Positions 10,644 to 23,395 are shown, counted from the first letter of the stretch. The stretch is DNA of 64,000 nucleotides from Mycobacterium sp. Marseille-P9652 (GCF_902652685.1 NZ_CACRUY010000001.1:1-64000); one strand, 5' to 3'. Numbers and translations are program-made. The notes: generated by a model not told the origin, from the letters alone.

Positions 10644-11189
10644 TCAGCCCTCGGCCGACTGCTGCGCCATGGCGTAGACGAGCTGGAGGAAGTCCGCACC
10701 GGTGAGCACGGTGAACACTCCGGCGATGAGGCGGGTGTAGCGCGGGGCGAAGACCAGGCCGATGGCGAAGCCGGTCGCCACCCACATGTCGAGGCAGAAC
10801 GGACAGGTCAACAGCTCGCCCAGGCTGTGACGCAGCGGGCTCTCGCCGCGCACCTCCTCCATGACCTCCGCCGGGCCGCCGGCGCCCTTGAAGCGGGTGA
10901 ATGGCGCCCGCAGCGGGCTCGTCACCGCGTCCTTGGTGATGGTGCGCGAGAGCTTGTGCGTCCCGAGGGTGACGGTGATCAGGTCCTGCAGCGGCCACCG
11001 CGCGGGCAGCCGGCGCCCCGTCACCATCGCGACGAGCGTGGCGACGGCCACCACGGTGGTGTAGACCACCAGCACCGTCGCGTAGCCCGCCAGCGGCTGC
11101 GGGCTGTCCCCCCGATATGCGTCGGCTTCCCGCCGGGCGCCGTCTATGACTTGGCCGACGGGGGCCTCGGCGTCCGTGAGATCTCCCAT
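10644..11189 (-). CDS. DUF1360 membrane protein
   Basis: This 181-residue protein matches the DUF1360 family, which is of unknown function and widespread in actinobacteria and Bacillus. Hydrophobic segments occur at about residues 35-58, 128-145 and 152-172. The motif LLTCPFCLDMWVA, with its CxxC, and the central LGTHKLSRTITKDAVTSP motif are the family hallmarks. A GGAGG ribosome site precedes the ATG. A SigF-like promoter upstream would fit a stress-induced envelope protein. Confidence 0.8.
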   Translation of the reverse strand: MGDLTDAEAPVGQVIDGARREADAYRGDSPQPLAGYATVLVVYTTVVAVATLVAMVTGRRLPARWPLQDLITVTLGTHKLSRTITKDAVTSPLRAPFTRFKGAGGPAEVMEEVRGESPLRHSLGELLTCPFCLDMWVATGFAIGLVFAPRYTRLIAGVFTVLTGADFLQLVYAMAQQSAEG

Positions 11190-11252
11190 TCGCAGATTCC
11201 TCCAAGGTCGTCAACGCGCACTCCGGCGCGGTAAGGGGGTTCAGCACGCTGA

Positions 11253-11277
11253 ATACCCGGTGTCGGCGTCGGCAACC
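11253..11277 (-). promoter_or_regulatory. Possible SigF-like promoter of the DUF1360 gene
   Basis: On the minus strand GGTT, 15 bp, GGGTAT precedes the DUF1360 gene by about 63 bp. The -35 is less complete than at the debranching enzyme and dehydrogenase genes, so this is a weaker call. Confidence 0.35.
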
Positions 11278-11301
11278 CCGCAACGCCGGATTGGCCGCCG
11301 G

Positions 11302-11706
11302 TCAGGAGGCGTCGCCGTCGACGGCGATGTAGTCGGCGGGGCGGCCGTCCGGCTCCCCCGCCGCCCGCGCCGTCTTGACCGCCTTGCGCAGGGTGCGGTT
11401 GGTGGAGCGCAGGTCGGTGTTGGCGGCGGACAGGGTGGCGTTGTGGTCCTCGAGCTCGAGAATCCGCGCAATCCCGGCGAGGTTCACGCCGGATTCGACA
11501 AGCTCGCTGATGCGCCGCAGCCGCGCCAGGTCGTCGGCGCTGTATCGCCTCGTCCCGCCTTCGCTGCGGGCGGGCGTGACCAAGCCATGCCGCTCATAGA
11601 GGCGCAGGGACTGAACCGCGATGCCGGACAGCTCGGCCGCCACCGAGATGCCGTACACCCCGTGATCGCGCGGTGGGGCGCCGCCGTCGACGCCGGCGCC
11701 GGCCAT
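11302..11706 (-). CDS. MerR-family transcriptional regulator
   Basis: This 134-residue regulator has the MerR winged helix at about residues 18-85 (YGISVAAELSGIAVQSLRLY, then RRYSADDLARLRRI) and a coiled-coil dimerisation helix rich in Leu and Asn at about 90-120. It has no cysteine or metal motif, resembling HspR-like and other heat-shock-linked MerR proteins more than metal sensors. It is divergent from the small heat-shock gene with 144 bp between them, so it probably controls Hsp18 and itself; this is inference from context. Confidence 0.82.
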   Translation of the reverse strand: MAGAGVDGGAPPRDHGVYGISVAAELSGIAVQSLRLYERHGLVTPARSEGGTRRYSADDLARLRRISELVESGVNLAGIARILELEDHNATLSAANTDLRSTNRTLRKAVKTARAAGEPDGRPADYIAVDGDAS

Positions 11707-11785
11707 CGCACCCCTCCTTAGATCCCCGATGTAGAAAATCTATTTATCACACTTGCACCGGCGTGTCGACAGTGCTATATAAAAT

Positions 11786-11803
11786 CTGTGTCATTAGACA
11801 TAG
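11786..11803. promoter_or_regulatory. Candidate MerR operator dyad upstream of hsp18
   Basis: CTGTGTC and GACATAG form a 7-bp dyad with one mismatch around ATTA. It lies just after a TATATAAAAT element (11776-11785) in an AT-rich strip that is unusual in this GC-rich DNA. Its position between the MerR gene and hsp18 makes it the best operator candidate. Confidence 0.45.
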
Positions 11804-11850
11804 GAAATAGCCGATCCCACCACGAAAGATTGGAGTGAGAGGTGACTGCC

Positions 11851-12294
11851 ATGCTGATGCGATCCGACCCGTTCCGTGATCTAGACCGCTTCGCCAACCA
11901 GGTCCTCGGCACCGCCGCGCGGCCCGCCGTGATGCCGATGGACGCCTGGCGGGAGGGCGAGAACTTCGTCGTCGAATTCGACCTGCCCGGCATCAACGCC
12001 GACACGCTGGACATCGACATCGAGCGCAACGTGGTCACGGTCCGCGCCGAGCGGCCGGCCGTCGACCCCAACCGCGAGATGCTGGCCACCGAGCGGCCGC
12101 GCGGCGTGTTCAGCCGCCAGCTCGTGCTCGGCGAGAACCTCGACACCGAACGGATCGAGGCGTCTTACAGCGAGGGCGTGCTCAGGCTGCACATCCCGGT
12201 GGCCGAGAAGGCCAAGCCGCGCAAGATCTCCGTCGCGCGCGGCAACGGGCACAAGGTCATCAAGGACCCGCAGCACGAGGTCATCAACGCCTGA
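11851..12294 (+). CDS. hsp18: Small heat-shock protein Hsp18 (18-kDa antigen type)
   Basis: This 147-residue alpha-crystallin-family chaperone binds unfolding proteins without ATP. The crystallin domain runs from about residue 35 to 130, with the conserved FDLPGI segment and the [11 protein letters not shown] motif. The sequence is very close to the immunodominant 18-kDa antigen of M. leprae and the M. avium complex, including an N-terminus [14 protein letters not shown]; that antigen start supports ATG 11851, preceded by GGAGTGAGAGG. An in-frame GTG at 11842 would add three residues. It is not the DosR-controlled HspX. Regulation by the divergent MerR protein is likely. Confidence 0.92.
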   Translation: MLMRSDPFRDLDRFANQVLGTAARPAVMPMDAWREGENFVVEFDLPGINADTLDIDIERNVVTVRAERPAVDPNREMLATERPRGVFSRQLVLGENLDTERIEASYSEGVLRLHIPVAEKAKPRKISVARGNGHKVIKDPQHEVINA

Positions 12295-12301
12295 CCGGAC
12301 G

Positions 12302-12351
12302 CAGGGCGGCGACCGCAGCCGGCGGGCCTACCCGTCGCGGCCGCCGCCCTG
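12302..12351 (+). terminator. Terminator-like hairpin after hsp18
   Basis: CAGGGCGGCG and CGCCGCCCTG form a perfect 10-bp stem with a 30-nt loop that can itself pair, beginning 8 bp after the hsp18 stop codon. No U-tract follows. Confidence 0.5.
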
Positions 12352-12357
12352 AGCCGC

Positions 12358-12388
12358 ATGCCGGGATGCCGGGATGCCGGGATGCCGG
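12358..12388 (+). repeat. Tandem 8-bp repeat ATGCCGGG, about four copies
   Basis: ATGCCGGG is repeated at 12358, 12366, 12374 and 12382, the last copy lacking its final G. Every copy carries an ATG, and because the unit is 8 bp the ATGs fall in all three frames. It lies between the hsp18 terminator and the PAS-ANTAR gene, in that gene's leader. Confidence 0.85.
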
Positions 12389-12420
12389 CTCGAACCCTCT
12401 CGAAAGGTCAAGGGTGCGCG

Positions 12421-13110
12421 ATGGATTGGCATCTCAACGGCCAAACGGCCGACGTGGAGACGGCCCTCGCCGGCGGTGTCGGGCGGCCCGCCGGCTGGTT
12501 CCGGTTCCACTTCCCCGACCAGCGCTGGGAGTGGTCGGAACAGGTGCAGCTCATGCACGGGTACGCGCCGGGCACCGTAACGCCGACCACCGAGCTGGTG
12601 CTCTCCCACAAGCACCCCGACGACCGCGGGCAGGTTGCGGCCACCATCGACCAGATTCTCAACACCCGCGAGGCGTTCAGCACCCGCCACCGGATCGTCG
12701 ACACGCACGGGACGGTGCGCGACGTAGTGGTCGTGGGCGACCGGCTCCTCGACGACGACGGCGAGGTCGTCGGGACGCACGGCTTCTACATCGATGTCAC
12801 CCAGCCGGAGGCGCGGGCGCGGCACGACCAGGAACAGATGGTCACCGACCGGCTGGCCAAGATCAGCGAGAACCGCGCCGGCATCGAGCAGGCCAAGGGC
12901 ATGCTGATGCTGGTTTACGGCATCGACGAAGGCGCCGCGTTCGACCTGCTGCGCTGGCTGTCGCAGGAAGCGAACATCAAGCTACGGCCGCTTGCCGAGC
13001 AGATCGCCGAGGACTTTCGCAACCGCGGGGTAGGGCTCGACTCGCGATCGGAGTTCGATCACCTGCTGCTGACCGCGCATCGGCGCGTGCGCCGCGCCGA
13101 CGACGAATGA
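12421..13110 (+). CDS. PAS-ANTAR domain RNA-binding regulator
   Basis: This 229-residue protein has a PAS domain (about residues 20-135, starting GWFRFHFPDQRWEWSEQVQ) and an ANTAR domain (about 145-205, with NRAGIEQAKGMLMLVYGI and the AFDLLRWLSQEANIKLRPL helix). The PAS part presumably senses a small molecule or redox state and the ANTAR part binds nascent RNA hairpins to prevent termination. ATG 12421 is chosen by the start of homology and a nearby AGGG; in-frame ATGs inside the upstream 8-bp repeat (12358 and 12382) are alternatives. It converges with the acyltransferase gene, with 10 bp between the stops. Confidence 0.8.
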   Translation: MDWHLNGQTADVETALAGGVGRPAGWFRFHFPDQRWEWSEQVQLMHGYAPGTVTPTTELVLSHKHPDDRGQVAATIDQILNTREAFSTRHRIVDTHGTVRDVVVVGDRLLDDDGEVVGTHGFYIDVTQPEARARHDQEQMVTDRLAKISENRAGIEQAKGMLMLVYGIDEGAAFDLLRWLSQEANIKLRPLAEQIAEDFRNRGVGLDSRSEFDHLLLTAHRRVRRADDE

Positions 13111-13120
13111 CGGCGCGCGC

Positions 13121-14557
13121 TCAGGCGCCCTTGGGTGTGGCGCGCCCCCGGGCGGGCTTGCGCCGCCGCGTGCGGGCCGCCTCGACGAGTTGGGCGACCC
13201 CGCGCTCGATCCCCGCGGCCAGCGCGTCGATGTCCGGCGCGGTGTCGTAGTCGGCCGTGATGCCGAAGACGAACGTGTCGGCGTAGCTGACCATCGCGAT
13301 GCCCGTGCGCACCTGCAGCGCGATCGGGGGGATGGGCAGGATCTCGAGCACCCGGCGGCCCATCAGCGTCTGGTGGCCCCGCGGGCCGGGCACGTTGGTG
13401 GCCAGCGCGACGACCGCCCGCTGCGGCAACCGGGACAGTAGCCGAATGGCCCACGCGGACAACGCAAACGGGGCGGCCCTCGCCGCCGACTGCGCCGCGT
13501 TGCCGCCTTCGCTCTGGCCGCTGGCCTTGGCCCGGGCGAGCCGGTCGTGCACAAGGTGCAACTGCTCGACCGGGTCGCCCTCGTCGACCGGCAGCAGCGG
13601 CAGCATCGCCGAGACCTGGTTGTCGGTCATACCGAACTGGTTGGCCGCGCGCACCGACACAGGAACCAGCGTGCGGAGCGAGTTGCGGCTCGGCCGCTCG
13701 CCACGGTCCAGCAACATCTGGCGGTAGCTGGAGGTAATGGCCGCCAGCGCAACGTCATTGAGCGTCACACCGAACGCGCGGCTGACCTTCTTCAGGTCCG
13801 ACAGCCGCACGCGGGCGGCGCTGTAGCGCCGCATGGAGGTGACCGGCCCGTTGAGCGACGACGACGGCGCCGGATGCAGCAGGCTCGCCGTCAGCTCGGC
13901 CATGCCCAGCGCCGCGTGCTCGGCGGCGGTCGCCACCCCCAGCGCGCCCCGCGCCGCCGCGCCGATCCAGGTCAGTGCCTTCAGCGGGTTGAGCCCCGGC
14001 CCCTTCGCCGGCAGGCTCACGCCGCGGCTGGCCGGCTGCTTGCTGCCGTGGATCTTGGTGGCGAAGGAGCCGCTTCCGTCTTCGTCGGCTCCCCCGTCGC
14101 TAAATCTCGCCAGCATCTGCGCGGTCGCGATCCCGTCGGCGATGCAGTGGTGGACCTTGGTCAGCACGGCCCACCGGTTGTCGCTGAGGCCCTCGATCAT
14201 CCAGCAGTCCCAGAGCGGGCGCTTGCGATCGAGCCGGCGCTCCATCATCGTCGCGACCATCTCGAACAGCTCGGCGTCACCGCCGGGCTGCGGCACGGCG
14301 ACGTGGTGCAAGTGGCGCCTCAGGTCGAAGTGCGGGTCGTCGACCCATTCGGGCGGGCGCAGATCGAGCGGATGCGTCCGCAGCACCTGGCTGCACCGCG
14401 GCATGGACGCGACGCGTTCGGCGAAGGCGGCGACGAACTCGTCGAAGGCGGGCGCCGGGCCCTCGACAATCGACACGCCGCCGACCGCCAGGCTCACGTG
14501 CGGGTCGGAATCCTCCACCTCCAGGAAGCCGGCATCCAGTGCGGTCAGTTGCTCCAT
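13121..14557 (-). CDS. tgs1: Wax ester synthase/diacylglycerol acyltransferase (Tgs1-like)
   Basis: This bifunctional WS/DGAT of 478 residues esterifies diacylglycerol or fatty alcohol with acyl-CoA, making triacylglycerol for storage. The active-site HHCIADG (HHxxxDG) lies at residues 136-142, preceded by RPLWDCW, and later family motifs NDVALAA and TNVPGP are present. The N-terminus MEQLTALDAGFLEVED matches M. tuberculosis Tgs1 (Rv3130c, MNHLTTLDAGFLKAED), the DosR-induced enzyme that makes dormancy triacylglycerol. A DosR-like box is centred about 43 bp upstream of the ATG, which supports the same control. A Lys/Arg-rich tail may help membrane or lipid-droplet association. Confidence 0.92.
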   Translation of the reverse strand: MEQLTALDAGFLEVEDSDPHVSLAVGGVSIVEGPAPAFDEFVAAFAERVASMPRCSQVLRTHPLDLRPPEWVDDPHFDLRRHLHHVAVPQPGGDAELFEMVATMMERRLDRKRPLWDCWMIEGLSDNRWAVLTKVHHCIADGIATAQMLARFSDGGADEDGSGSFATKIHGSKQPASRGVSLPAKGPGLNPLKALTWIGAAARGALGVATAAEHAALGMAELTASLLHPAPSSSLNGPVTSMRRYSAARVRLSDLKKVSRAFGVTLNDVALAAITSSYRQMLLDRGERPSRNSLRTLVPVSVRAANQFGMTDNQVSAMLPLLPVDEGDPVEQLHLVHDRLARAKASGQSEGGNAAQSAARAAPFALSAWAIRLLSRLPQRAVVALATNVPGPRGHQTLMGRRVLEILPIPPIALQVRTGIAMVSYADTFVFGITADYDTAPDIDALAAGIERGVAQLVEAARTRRRKPARGRATPKGA

Positions 14558-14593
14558 CCCGCTACTGTCCGCGCCGGAGTGCCCCTGACGGCA

Positions 14594-14607
14594 GGGTCGT
14601 AAGTCCT
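14594..14607. promoter_or_regulatory. Divergent DosR-like box (tgs1 / rightward anaerobic string)
   Basis: GGGTCGTAAGTCCT fits the DosR palindrome (GGGACTWWAGTCCC type). Its centre is 43 bp from the tgs1 start and 66 bp from the GltD-like start, both normal activator distances. It is the only such box I see before 23 kb and probably serves both directions. Confidence 0.65.
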
Positions 14608-14666
14608 CATGTTCTGAGGCCAAACGGCGGCTGTGCGGCCGCGCGCCCGGTCATATCGTGTGCGGG

Positions 14667-16348
14667 GTGACGGGCGATCAATTCGACGGCGAGGCAGACG
14701 CTTTCGCCGCCGTCGCACACGCCGACCTCACCGCGCTGCCAGACCTGCTGCACGACCGGCCGCGCACCGGCCCGGTCCGCGAACGCCGGCCGGTGTACGT
14801 CGACCTGCTGCCGCCGTGCAACGCGGGATGCCCGGCGGGCGAGAACATCCAGGCGTGGCTGGCGCACGCGCGGGCGGGACGCCTGGAGGAGGCCTGGCGG
14901 CAGCTGACCGCCGACAACCCCTTCGCCGCGATCCACGGCCGCGTCTGCTACCACCCGTGCGAATCCGTCTGCAACAGGGCACGTCTGGACTCCTCGGTGT
15001 CGATCCATGCGGTGGAGCGGCTGCTCGGCGACACCGCCCGCGCCCGCGGCTGGGGATTCGCGCCGCCCGCGCCGGCGACGGGCAAGCGGGTGCTGGTGAT
15101 CGGGGCGGGGCCCAGCGGGCTGTCGGCCGCCTATCACCTGGCCCGGCTCGGTCACCGGGTGGAGGTTCGTGACTCGGGCGCGCAGCCCGGCGGGATGATG
15201 CGTTACGGCATCCCCCAATACCGGCTGCCGCGCGACGTGCTCGACGCCGAGATCGACCGCATCGCGGCGCTGGGCGTGCAATTCACCTGCGGGCACCGGG
15301 TCGACAACCTGGCCGCCGAACGCGACGCCGGGGGGTTCGACGCGGTGTTCGTCGCCGTCGGCGCCCACCTCGCCAAGCGGGTGGACATCCCCGCCGCCGA
15401 CGCAAGCTCGTTGCTCGACGCCGTCACCTTCCTGCGCGCCGTCGCCTCGGGCGACACCCCGGAGGTGGGCCGCCGCGTCGCCGTCTACGGCGGCGGCGAC
15501 ACCGCGGTGGACGCCGCCCGGGTCGCGCGCCGGCTGGGCGCCGAGGACGCCGTCATCATCTACCGCCGCACCGCCGCGCAGATGCCGGCCCATGAACACG
15601 AGGTCGCCGAGGCCGAGCGCGAGGGCGTGCGGATCAACTGGCTGCGAACGATCACGGCCTTCGACGGCCCGGAGCTGCGGGTCGAGCTCATGCGGCTCGA
15701 CGAGTCGGGGCGTCCCACGCCCACCGGGCAATTCGAGACGCTCGCGGCCGACACCGTGATCATGGCGCTGGGCCAGGAGACCGAGTCGGCGTTCATGCGC
15801 AGCCTGCCCGGCGTCGAGTTCGACCGCGACGGTTCGGTCCGGGTGTCGCCGTCGCTGATGACCGGCTGCCCGGGCGTGTTCGCCGGCGGCGACATGGTGC
15901 CCTGCGAACGCACCGTCACGGTCGCCGTCGGCCACGGCAAGAAGGCGGCCCACCACATCGACGCGTGGCTGCGCGGCGGGGACGGGATGCGCCCGCCGAA
16001 GCACCCGACCGCCGGGTTCGACCTGCTGCATCCGTGGTACTTCGGCGACGCGTCGCGCCGGTCGGAACCCGAACTCCCTGCGGCCCAACGGATCAGCGGT
16101 TTCGACGAGGTGGTCGGCGGACTGTCCGCCGAGGCGGCGGCGTTCGAGGCCGGCCGGTGCCTCTCGTGCGGCAACTGCTTCGAGTGCGACGGCTGCCTGG
16201 GCGCCTGCCCGGAGGACGCGGTGATCAAGCTCGGCCCCGGCCACCGCTACCGCTTCGACTACGACCGCTGCACCGGGTGCGGCACCTGCTACGAGCAGTG
16301 CCCGGTGCACGCGATCGACATGGTCCCCGAGACGGTTCTAGAGGCGCG

Positions 16349-16352
<4 letters not shown>
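14667..16352 (+). CDS. GltD-like NAD(P)/FAD oxidoreductase with C-terminal 2x[4Fe-4S] ferredoxin domain
   Basis: This 561-residue protein has four parts: an N-terminal iron-sulfur region (CNAGCPAGENIQAW near residue 51, CYHPCESVCNR near 94), an FAD-binding motif VIGAGPSGLSAAYHL near 143, an NAD(P) motif VYGGGDTAVDAARVA near 273, and a C-terminal ferredoxin domain with two clusters (CLSCGNCFECDGCLGACP near 498 and CTGCGTCYEQCP near 535). It resembles the small subunit of glutamate synthase, but no large subunit is nearby. Its stop overlaps the start of the pyruvate:ferredoxin oxidoreductase by 4 bp (ATGA), so it most likely passes electrons between ferredoxin and NAD(P). The role is inferred from context. 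Confidence 0.82.
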
Positions 16353-19938
<3,586 letters not shown>

Positions 19939-19939
<1 letters not shown>

Positions 19940-20958
19940 TGGACCTGTCCACCGACTACCTCGGGATGAGGCTGCACACACCCTTATTGGCGTCGGCGTC
20001 ACCGCTCAGCCGCTCGGTCGACGGCGTGCGGCGGCTGGCCCGTGCGGGTGTCGGTGCGGTGGTGCTGTATTCGCTGTTCGAGGAGCAGCTGCGCCGGGAG
20101 GCCGCCCTCAACCAGCGGATGGCCGCGCAGGGCAGCGACAGCTTCGCCGAGTCGCTCACGTACTTCCCGGCGACGATCGAGAACGGCGGTGGCGCGGTGC
20201 GGTACCTGCGCCTCCTCGAGCGCGCGGTCGCCGCGGTCGACATTCCCGTCATCGGCAGCGTCAACGCGTCGGCGCCCGGCAGCTGGGCGCACTACGCCCG
20301 CCGGATGCAGGACGCCGGCGCGGCGGCGATCGAGCTGAACGTCTACTACCTACCCGGCGATTCGGCCGCCGCCACCGTCGCGGGCCGTGCCGTGGAGGAG
20401 CGGCACCTCGACGTGCTGGCGGAAGTCAAAGACGCGGCCAGCATCCCGGTCGCGGTCAAGCTGCTCCCCTACTTCAGCTCGACCGCCGAGATGGCGCACC
20501 GGCTGGACGCCGCGGGCGCCGACGGCCTGGTGTTGTTCAACCGCTTCCTGCAGCCCGACATCGATCCCGAGACGCTCGGCACGGTGCGTACCGTCGCGCT
20601 CTCCACACCCGCCGACACGCGCCTGCCGCTGACCTGGATCTCTTTGCTGCACAGACGGGTACGCGCATCGCTGGCAGCCAGCACCGGAGTCGAGACGGCG
20701 AGCGACGTGGCCAAGTACCTGCTCGCCGGGGCGGATGTCGTCCAGACGGCCTCGGCACTGCTGCGCCACGGCCCCGAGTACGCGGCCGTGCTGCTGCGCG
20801 ACTTGGGCGACTGGATGCGCCGCAAGGGTTTCCGGCACCTCGGCGAGGTGCGGGGGCTGCTCGCGGCCCCCGGGGTCCCGGACTCGGCGGCCCGGGAACG
20901 CGCGGACTACGTCTGGGCGATGCGAAAGGCCAACAGCGGCATCTACGAAACCTACTGA
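19939..20958 (+). CDS. Dihydroorotate dehydrogenase-like FMN protein linked to PFOR
   Basis: This 339-residue protein has a DHODH-type TIM barrel: MDLSTDYLGMRLHTPLLASA at the N-terminus and phosphate-binding motifs near residues 230-275. The segment that normally carries the catalytic Cys or Ser (ELNxSCPN) reads ELNVYYLPGD, so the usual base is missing and it is unlikely to be a true dihydroorotate dehydrogenase. Its ATG overlaps the PFOR stop by one base (TGATG), showing tight coupling; similar proteins sit beside nifJ in other bacteria. A flavin electron-transfer role with PFOR or the GltD-like protein is a reasonable guess only. Confidence 0.75.
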
Positions 20959-20998
20959 ACAGACCTGAAAAGACCTTGAAACGATGGAGGAACACACC

Positions 20999-23395
20999 AT
21001 GAGCGACTTGACCTACATCCGCTTCTTCGAAGAGATCGGCATCGCCGACGTGCCGCTGGTGGGCGGGAAGAACGCCTCGCTCGGCGAGATGTACCAGAAG
21101 CTGTCCGGCGAGGGCGTGCGCGTCCCGCACGGGTTCGCCACCACGGCGCAGGCCTACCGGCACATGCTGGACCGGACCGGGGCCTGGGACGCCCTGCACG
21201 CCGAGCTCGACGACCTCGACCCCGACGACGTCGCCGCGCTGGCGCGCAAAGGCAAACGCGCCCGCGAAATCGTCTACGGCGCAGGCCTTCCCGACGACCT
21301 GGCCACCGAGATCACGGCCGCCTACCGCAAGCTCCAGGACGAGTACGGCGAAGACGTCAGCCTCGCCGTGCGCAGCTCCGCGACGGCCGAGGACCTGCCG
21401 ACCGCCAGTTTCGCCGGCCAGCAGGAAACCTTCCTCAACATCACCGGCGTCGAGAGCCTGCTCGACGCCTGCCGCCGCTGCTTCGCCAGCCTGTTCACCG
21501 ACCGGGCCATCCACTACCGCATCGACCAGGGCTTCGACCACTTCAAGGTGTCGCTGTCGATCGGCGTGATGAAGATGGTGCGCTCCGACCTCGCCTCCTC
21601 GGGGGTGATGTTCACCATCGACACCGAATCCGGCTTCGGCGACGTCGTTTTCGTGACGGGCGCCTACGGGCTCGGCGAGAACGTCGTGCAGGGCGCCGTC
21701 GACCCCGACGAGTTCTACGTCCACAAGCCGACCTACCTGGCCGGCCACCGCGCCGTGCTGCGCCGCCTGGTCGGCGACAAGGCCATCAAGATGGTCTTCG
21801 TCGAGGGCGGGACGAAAGACACGACCCGCAACATCCCGACCCCCAAGGCGGACCGCGCCCGCTTCTGCGTCAACGACACCGACGTCCTCGAGCTGGCCGG
21901 CTACGCCTGCGCCATCGAGCGGCACTACGGCCGGCCGATGGACATCGAGTGGGCCAAGGACGGACTCGACGGAAAGCTCTACATCGTGCAGGCTCGTCCG
22001 GAGACCGTTGCCTCGCAGCGCAGTTCGACAAAGCTGCAGACCTACGTGCTGGAGGGCAGGGGCGAGGTGCTCACCGAGGGGCGGTCGGTCGGCGAGCGGA
22101 TCGCCTCGGGCGTGGCCAACAAGATCGACCACCTCGAGCGCCTGTCGGACTTCCAGCCCGGCCAGGTCCTGGTGGCCGACACCACCACACCGGACTGGGA
22201 GCCGGTCATGAAGACCGCGGCCGCGATCGTCACCAACCGCGGCGGGCGCACCTGCCACGCGGCGATCATCGCCCGCGAACTGGGCATCCCCGCGGTCGTC
22301 GGCGCGGGTGATGCGACCACCAGCGTGCCGGACGGCACCCTCGTCACGGTCTCGTGCGTGGAGGGCGACACCGGCCGCGTTTACCGCGGCGAGGTGGGCT
22401 TCCACGTCGAGGAAACGGAGGTGTCCGACCTCGAGCGCCCCCGCACGGAGATCATGGTGAACCTCGGCAACCCGGACCTGGCGTTCAAGACGTCGTTCCT
22501 TCCGAACGACGGTGTGGGACTTGCCCGGATGGAGTTCATCATCAACGAATACATCCGGGTGCACCCGCTCGCCCTGCTGAACCCGGAGAAGGTGGCGGAC
22601 CCCGAGGCCCGGCGGATCATCGAACGGCTCACCTACGCGTACTCGGACGGCGCCGAGTTCTTCGTCGAGCGCCTGTCGGAGGGAATCGGCACGATCGCCG
22701 CCGCCTTCTGGCCCAAGCCGGTGGTGGTCCGGATGTCCGACTTCAAGACCAACGAATACGCCAGCCTGGTGGGCGGCAGCGGTTTCGAGGCGGCCGAGAG
22801 CAACCCGATGATCGGGTTCCGCGGCGCCTCCCGCTACGCGCACCCGGCCTACGCCGAGGGCTTCGCGCTCGAGTGCCGGGCGATGAAGCGGGTGCGCGAA
22901 GAGATGGGGCTGACCAACGTCGTGCTCATGCTGCCGTTCGTGCGCCGGGTGGCCGAGGCGGACCTGGTCCTGGCGGAGATGGCCAAGCACGGCCTGCGCC
23001 GCGGCGAGAACGGCCTCAAGGTGTACGCGATGTGCGAGATCCCCAACAACGTCATCCTCATCGACGAGTTCGCCAAGCGTTTCGACGGGTTCTCCATCGG
23101 CTCCAACGACCTGACCCAGCTCACCCTGGGCGTCGACCGGGACAGCGAGATCGTGGCCTTCGACTACGACGAACGCGACCCCGGGGTCAAGGAGATGATC
23201 CGGCTGGCGGTCGAGGGCTGCCGCCGCAACGGGATTCACTCCGGGCTCTGCGGTCAGGCGCCCTCGGACTACCCCGACATGGCCGAGTTCCTCGTGCGCA
23301 CCGGCATCGACTCGATCAGCCTGAACCCCGACGTGGTGGTGAAGACCACCCGCCAGATTCTCGAACTGGAAAAGGAGGCGGCGCAGCTGCAATGA
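20999..23395 (+). CDS. ppsA: Phosphoenolpyruvate synthase
   Basis: PEP synthase converts pyruvate and ATP to PEP, AMP and phosphate; the 798-residue length and the whole sequence match E. coli PpsA. The ATP-grasp N-terminal domain (VGGKNASLGEM near residue 25, AVRSSATAEDLPTASFAGQQ near 125) is followed by the phosphohistidine domain, with catalytic His420 in GGRTCHAAIIA, and the PEP/pyruvate barrel (SDFKTNEYASLVGG, SIGSNDLTQLTLGVDRDS). An ATG at 20999 follows GGAGG at good spacing. Directly downstream of PFOR, it gives the cell a branch from pyruvate to gluconeogenesis and trehalose or glycogen, away from acetyl-CoA. Confidence 0.95.
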   Translation: MSDLTYIRFFEEIGIADVPLVGGKNASLGEMYQKLSGEGVRVPHGFATTAQAYRHMLDRTGAWDALHAELDDLDPDDVAALARKGKRAREIVYGAGLPDDLATEITAAYRKLQDEYGEDVSLAVRSSATAEDLPTASFAGQQETFLNITGVESLLDACRRCFASLFTDRAIHYRIDQGFDHFKVSLSIGVMKMVRSDLASSGVMFTIDTESGFGDVVFVTGAYGLGENVVQGAVDPDEFYVHKPTYLAGHRAVLRRLVGDKAIKMVFVEGGTKDTTRNIPTPKADRARFCVNDTDVLELAGYACAIERHYGRPMDIEWAKDGLDGKLYIVQARPETVASQRSSTKLQTYVLEGRGEVLTEGRSVGERIASGVANKIDHLERLSDFQPGQVLVADTTTPDWEPVMKTAAAIVTNRGGRTCHAAIIARELGIPAVVGAGDATTSVPDGTLVTVSCVEGDTGRVYRGEVGFHVEETEVSDLERPRTEIMVNLGNPDLAFKTSFLPNDGVGLARMEFIINEYIRVHPLALLNPEKVADPEARRIIERLTYAYSDGAEFFVERLSEGIGTIAAAFWPKPVVVRMSDFKTNEYASLVGGSGFEAAESNPMIGFRGASRYAHPAYAEGFALECRAMKRVREEMGLTNVVLMLPFVRRVAEADLVLAEMAKHGLRRGENGLKVYAMCEIPNNVILIDEFAKRFDGFSIGSNDLTQLTLGVDRDSEIVAFDYDERDPGVKEMIRLAVEGCRRNGIHSGLCGQAPSDYPDMAEFLVRTGIDSISLNPDVVVKTTRQILELEKEAAQLQ

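Noticed and set aside
11851-12294. HspX (Rv2031c) alpha-crystallin.
   Set aside because: The sequence follows the 18-kDa antigen group, there is no DosR box, and it is paired with a MerR regulator.
12358-12388. Short direct repeats as a possible CRISPR or mobile-element footprint.
   Set aside because: The units are contiguous 8-bp repeats with no spacers, no cas genes and no transposase nearby.
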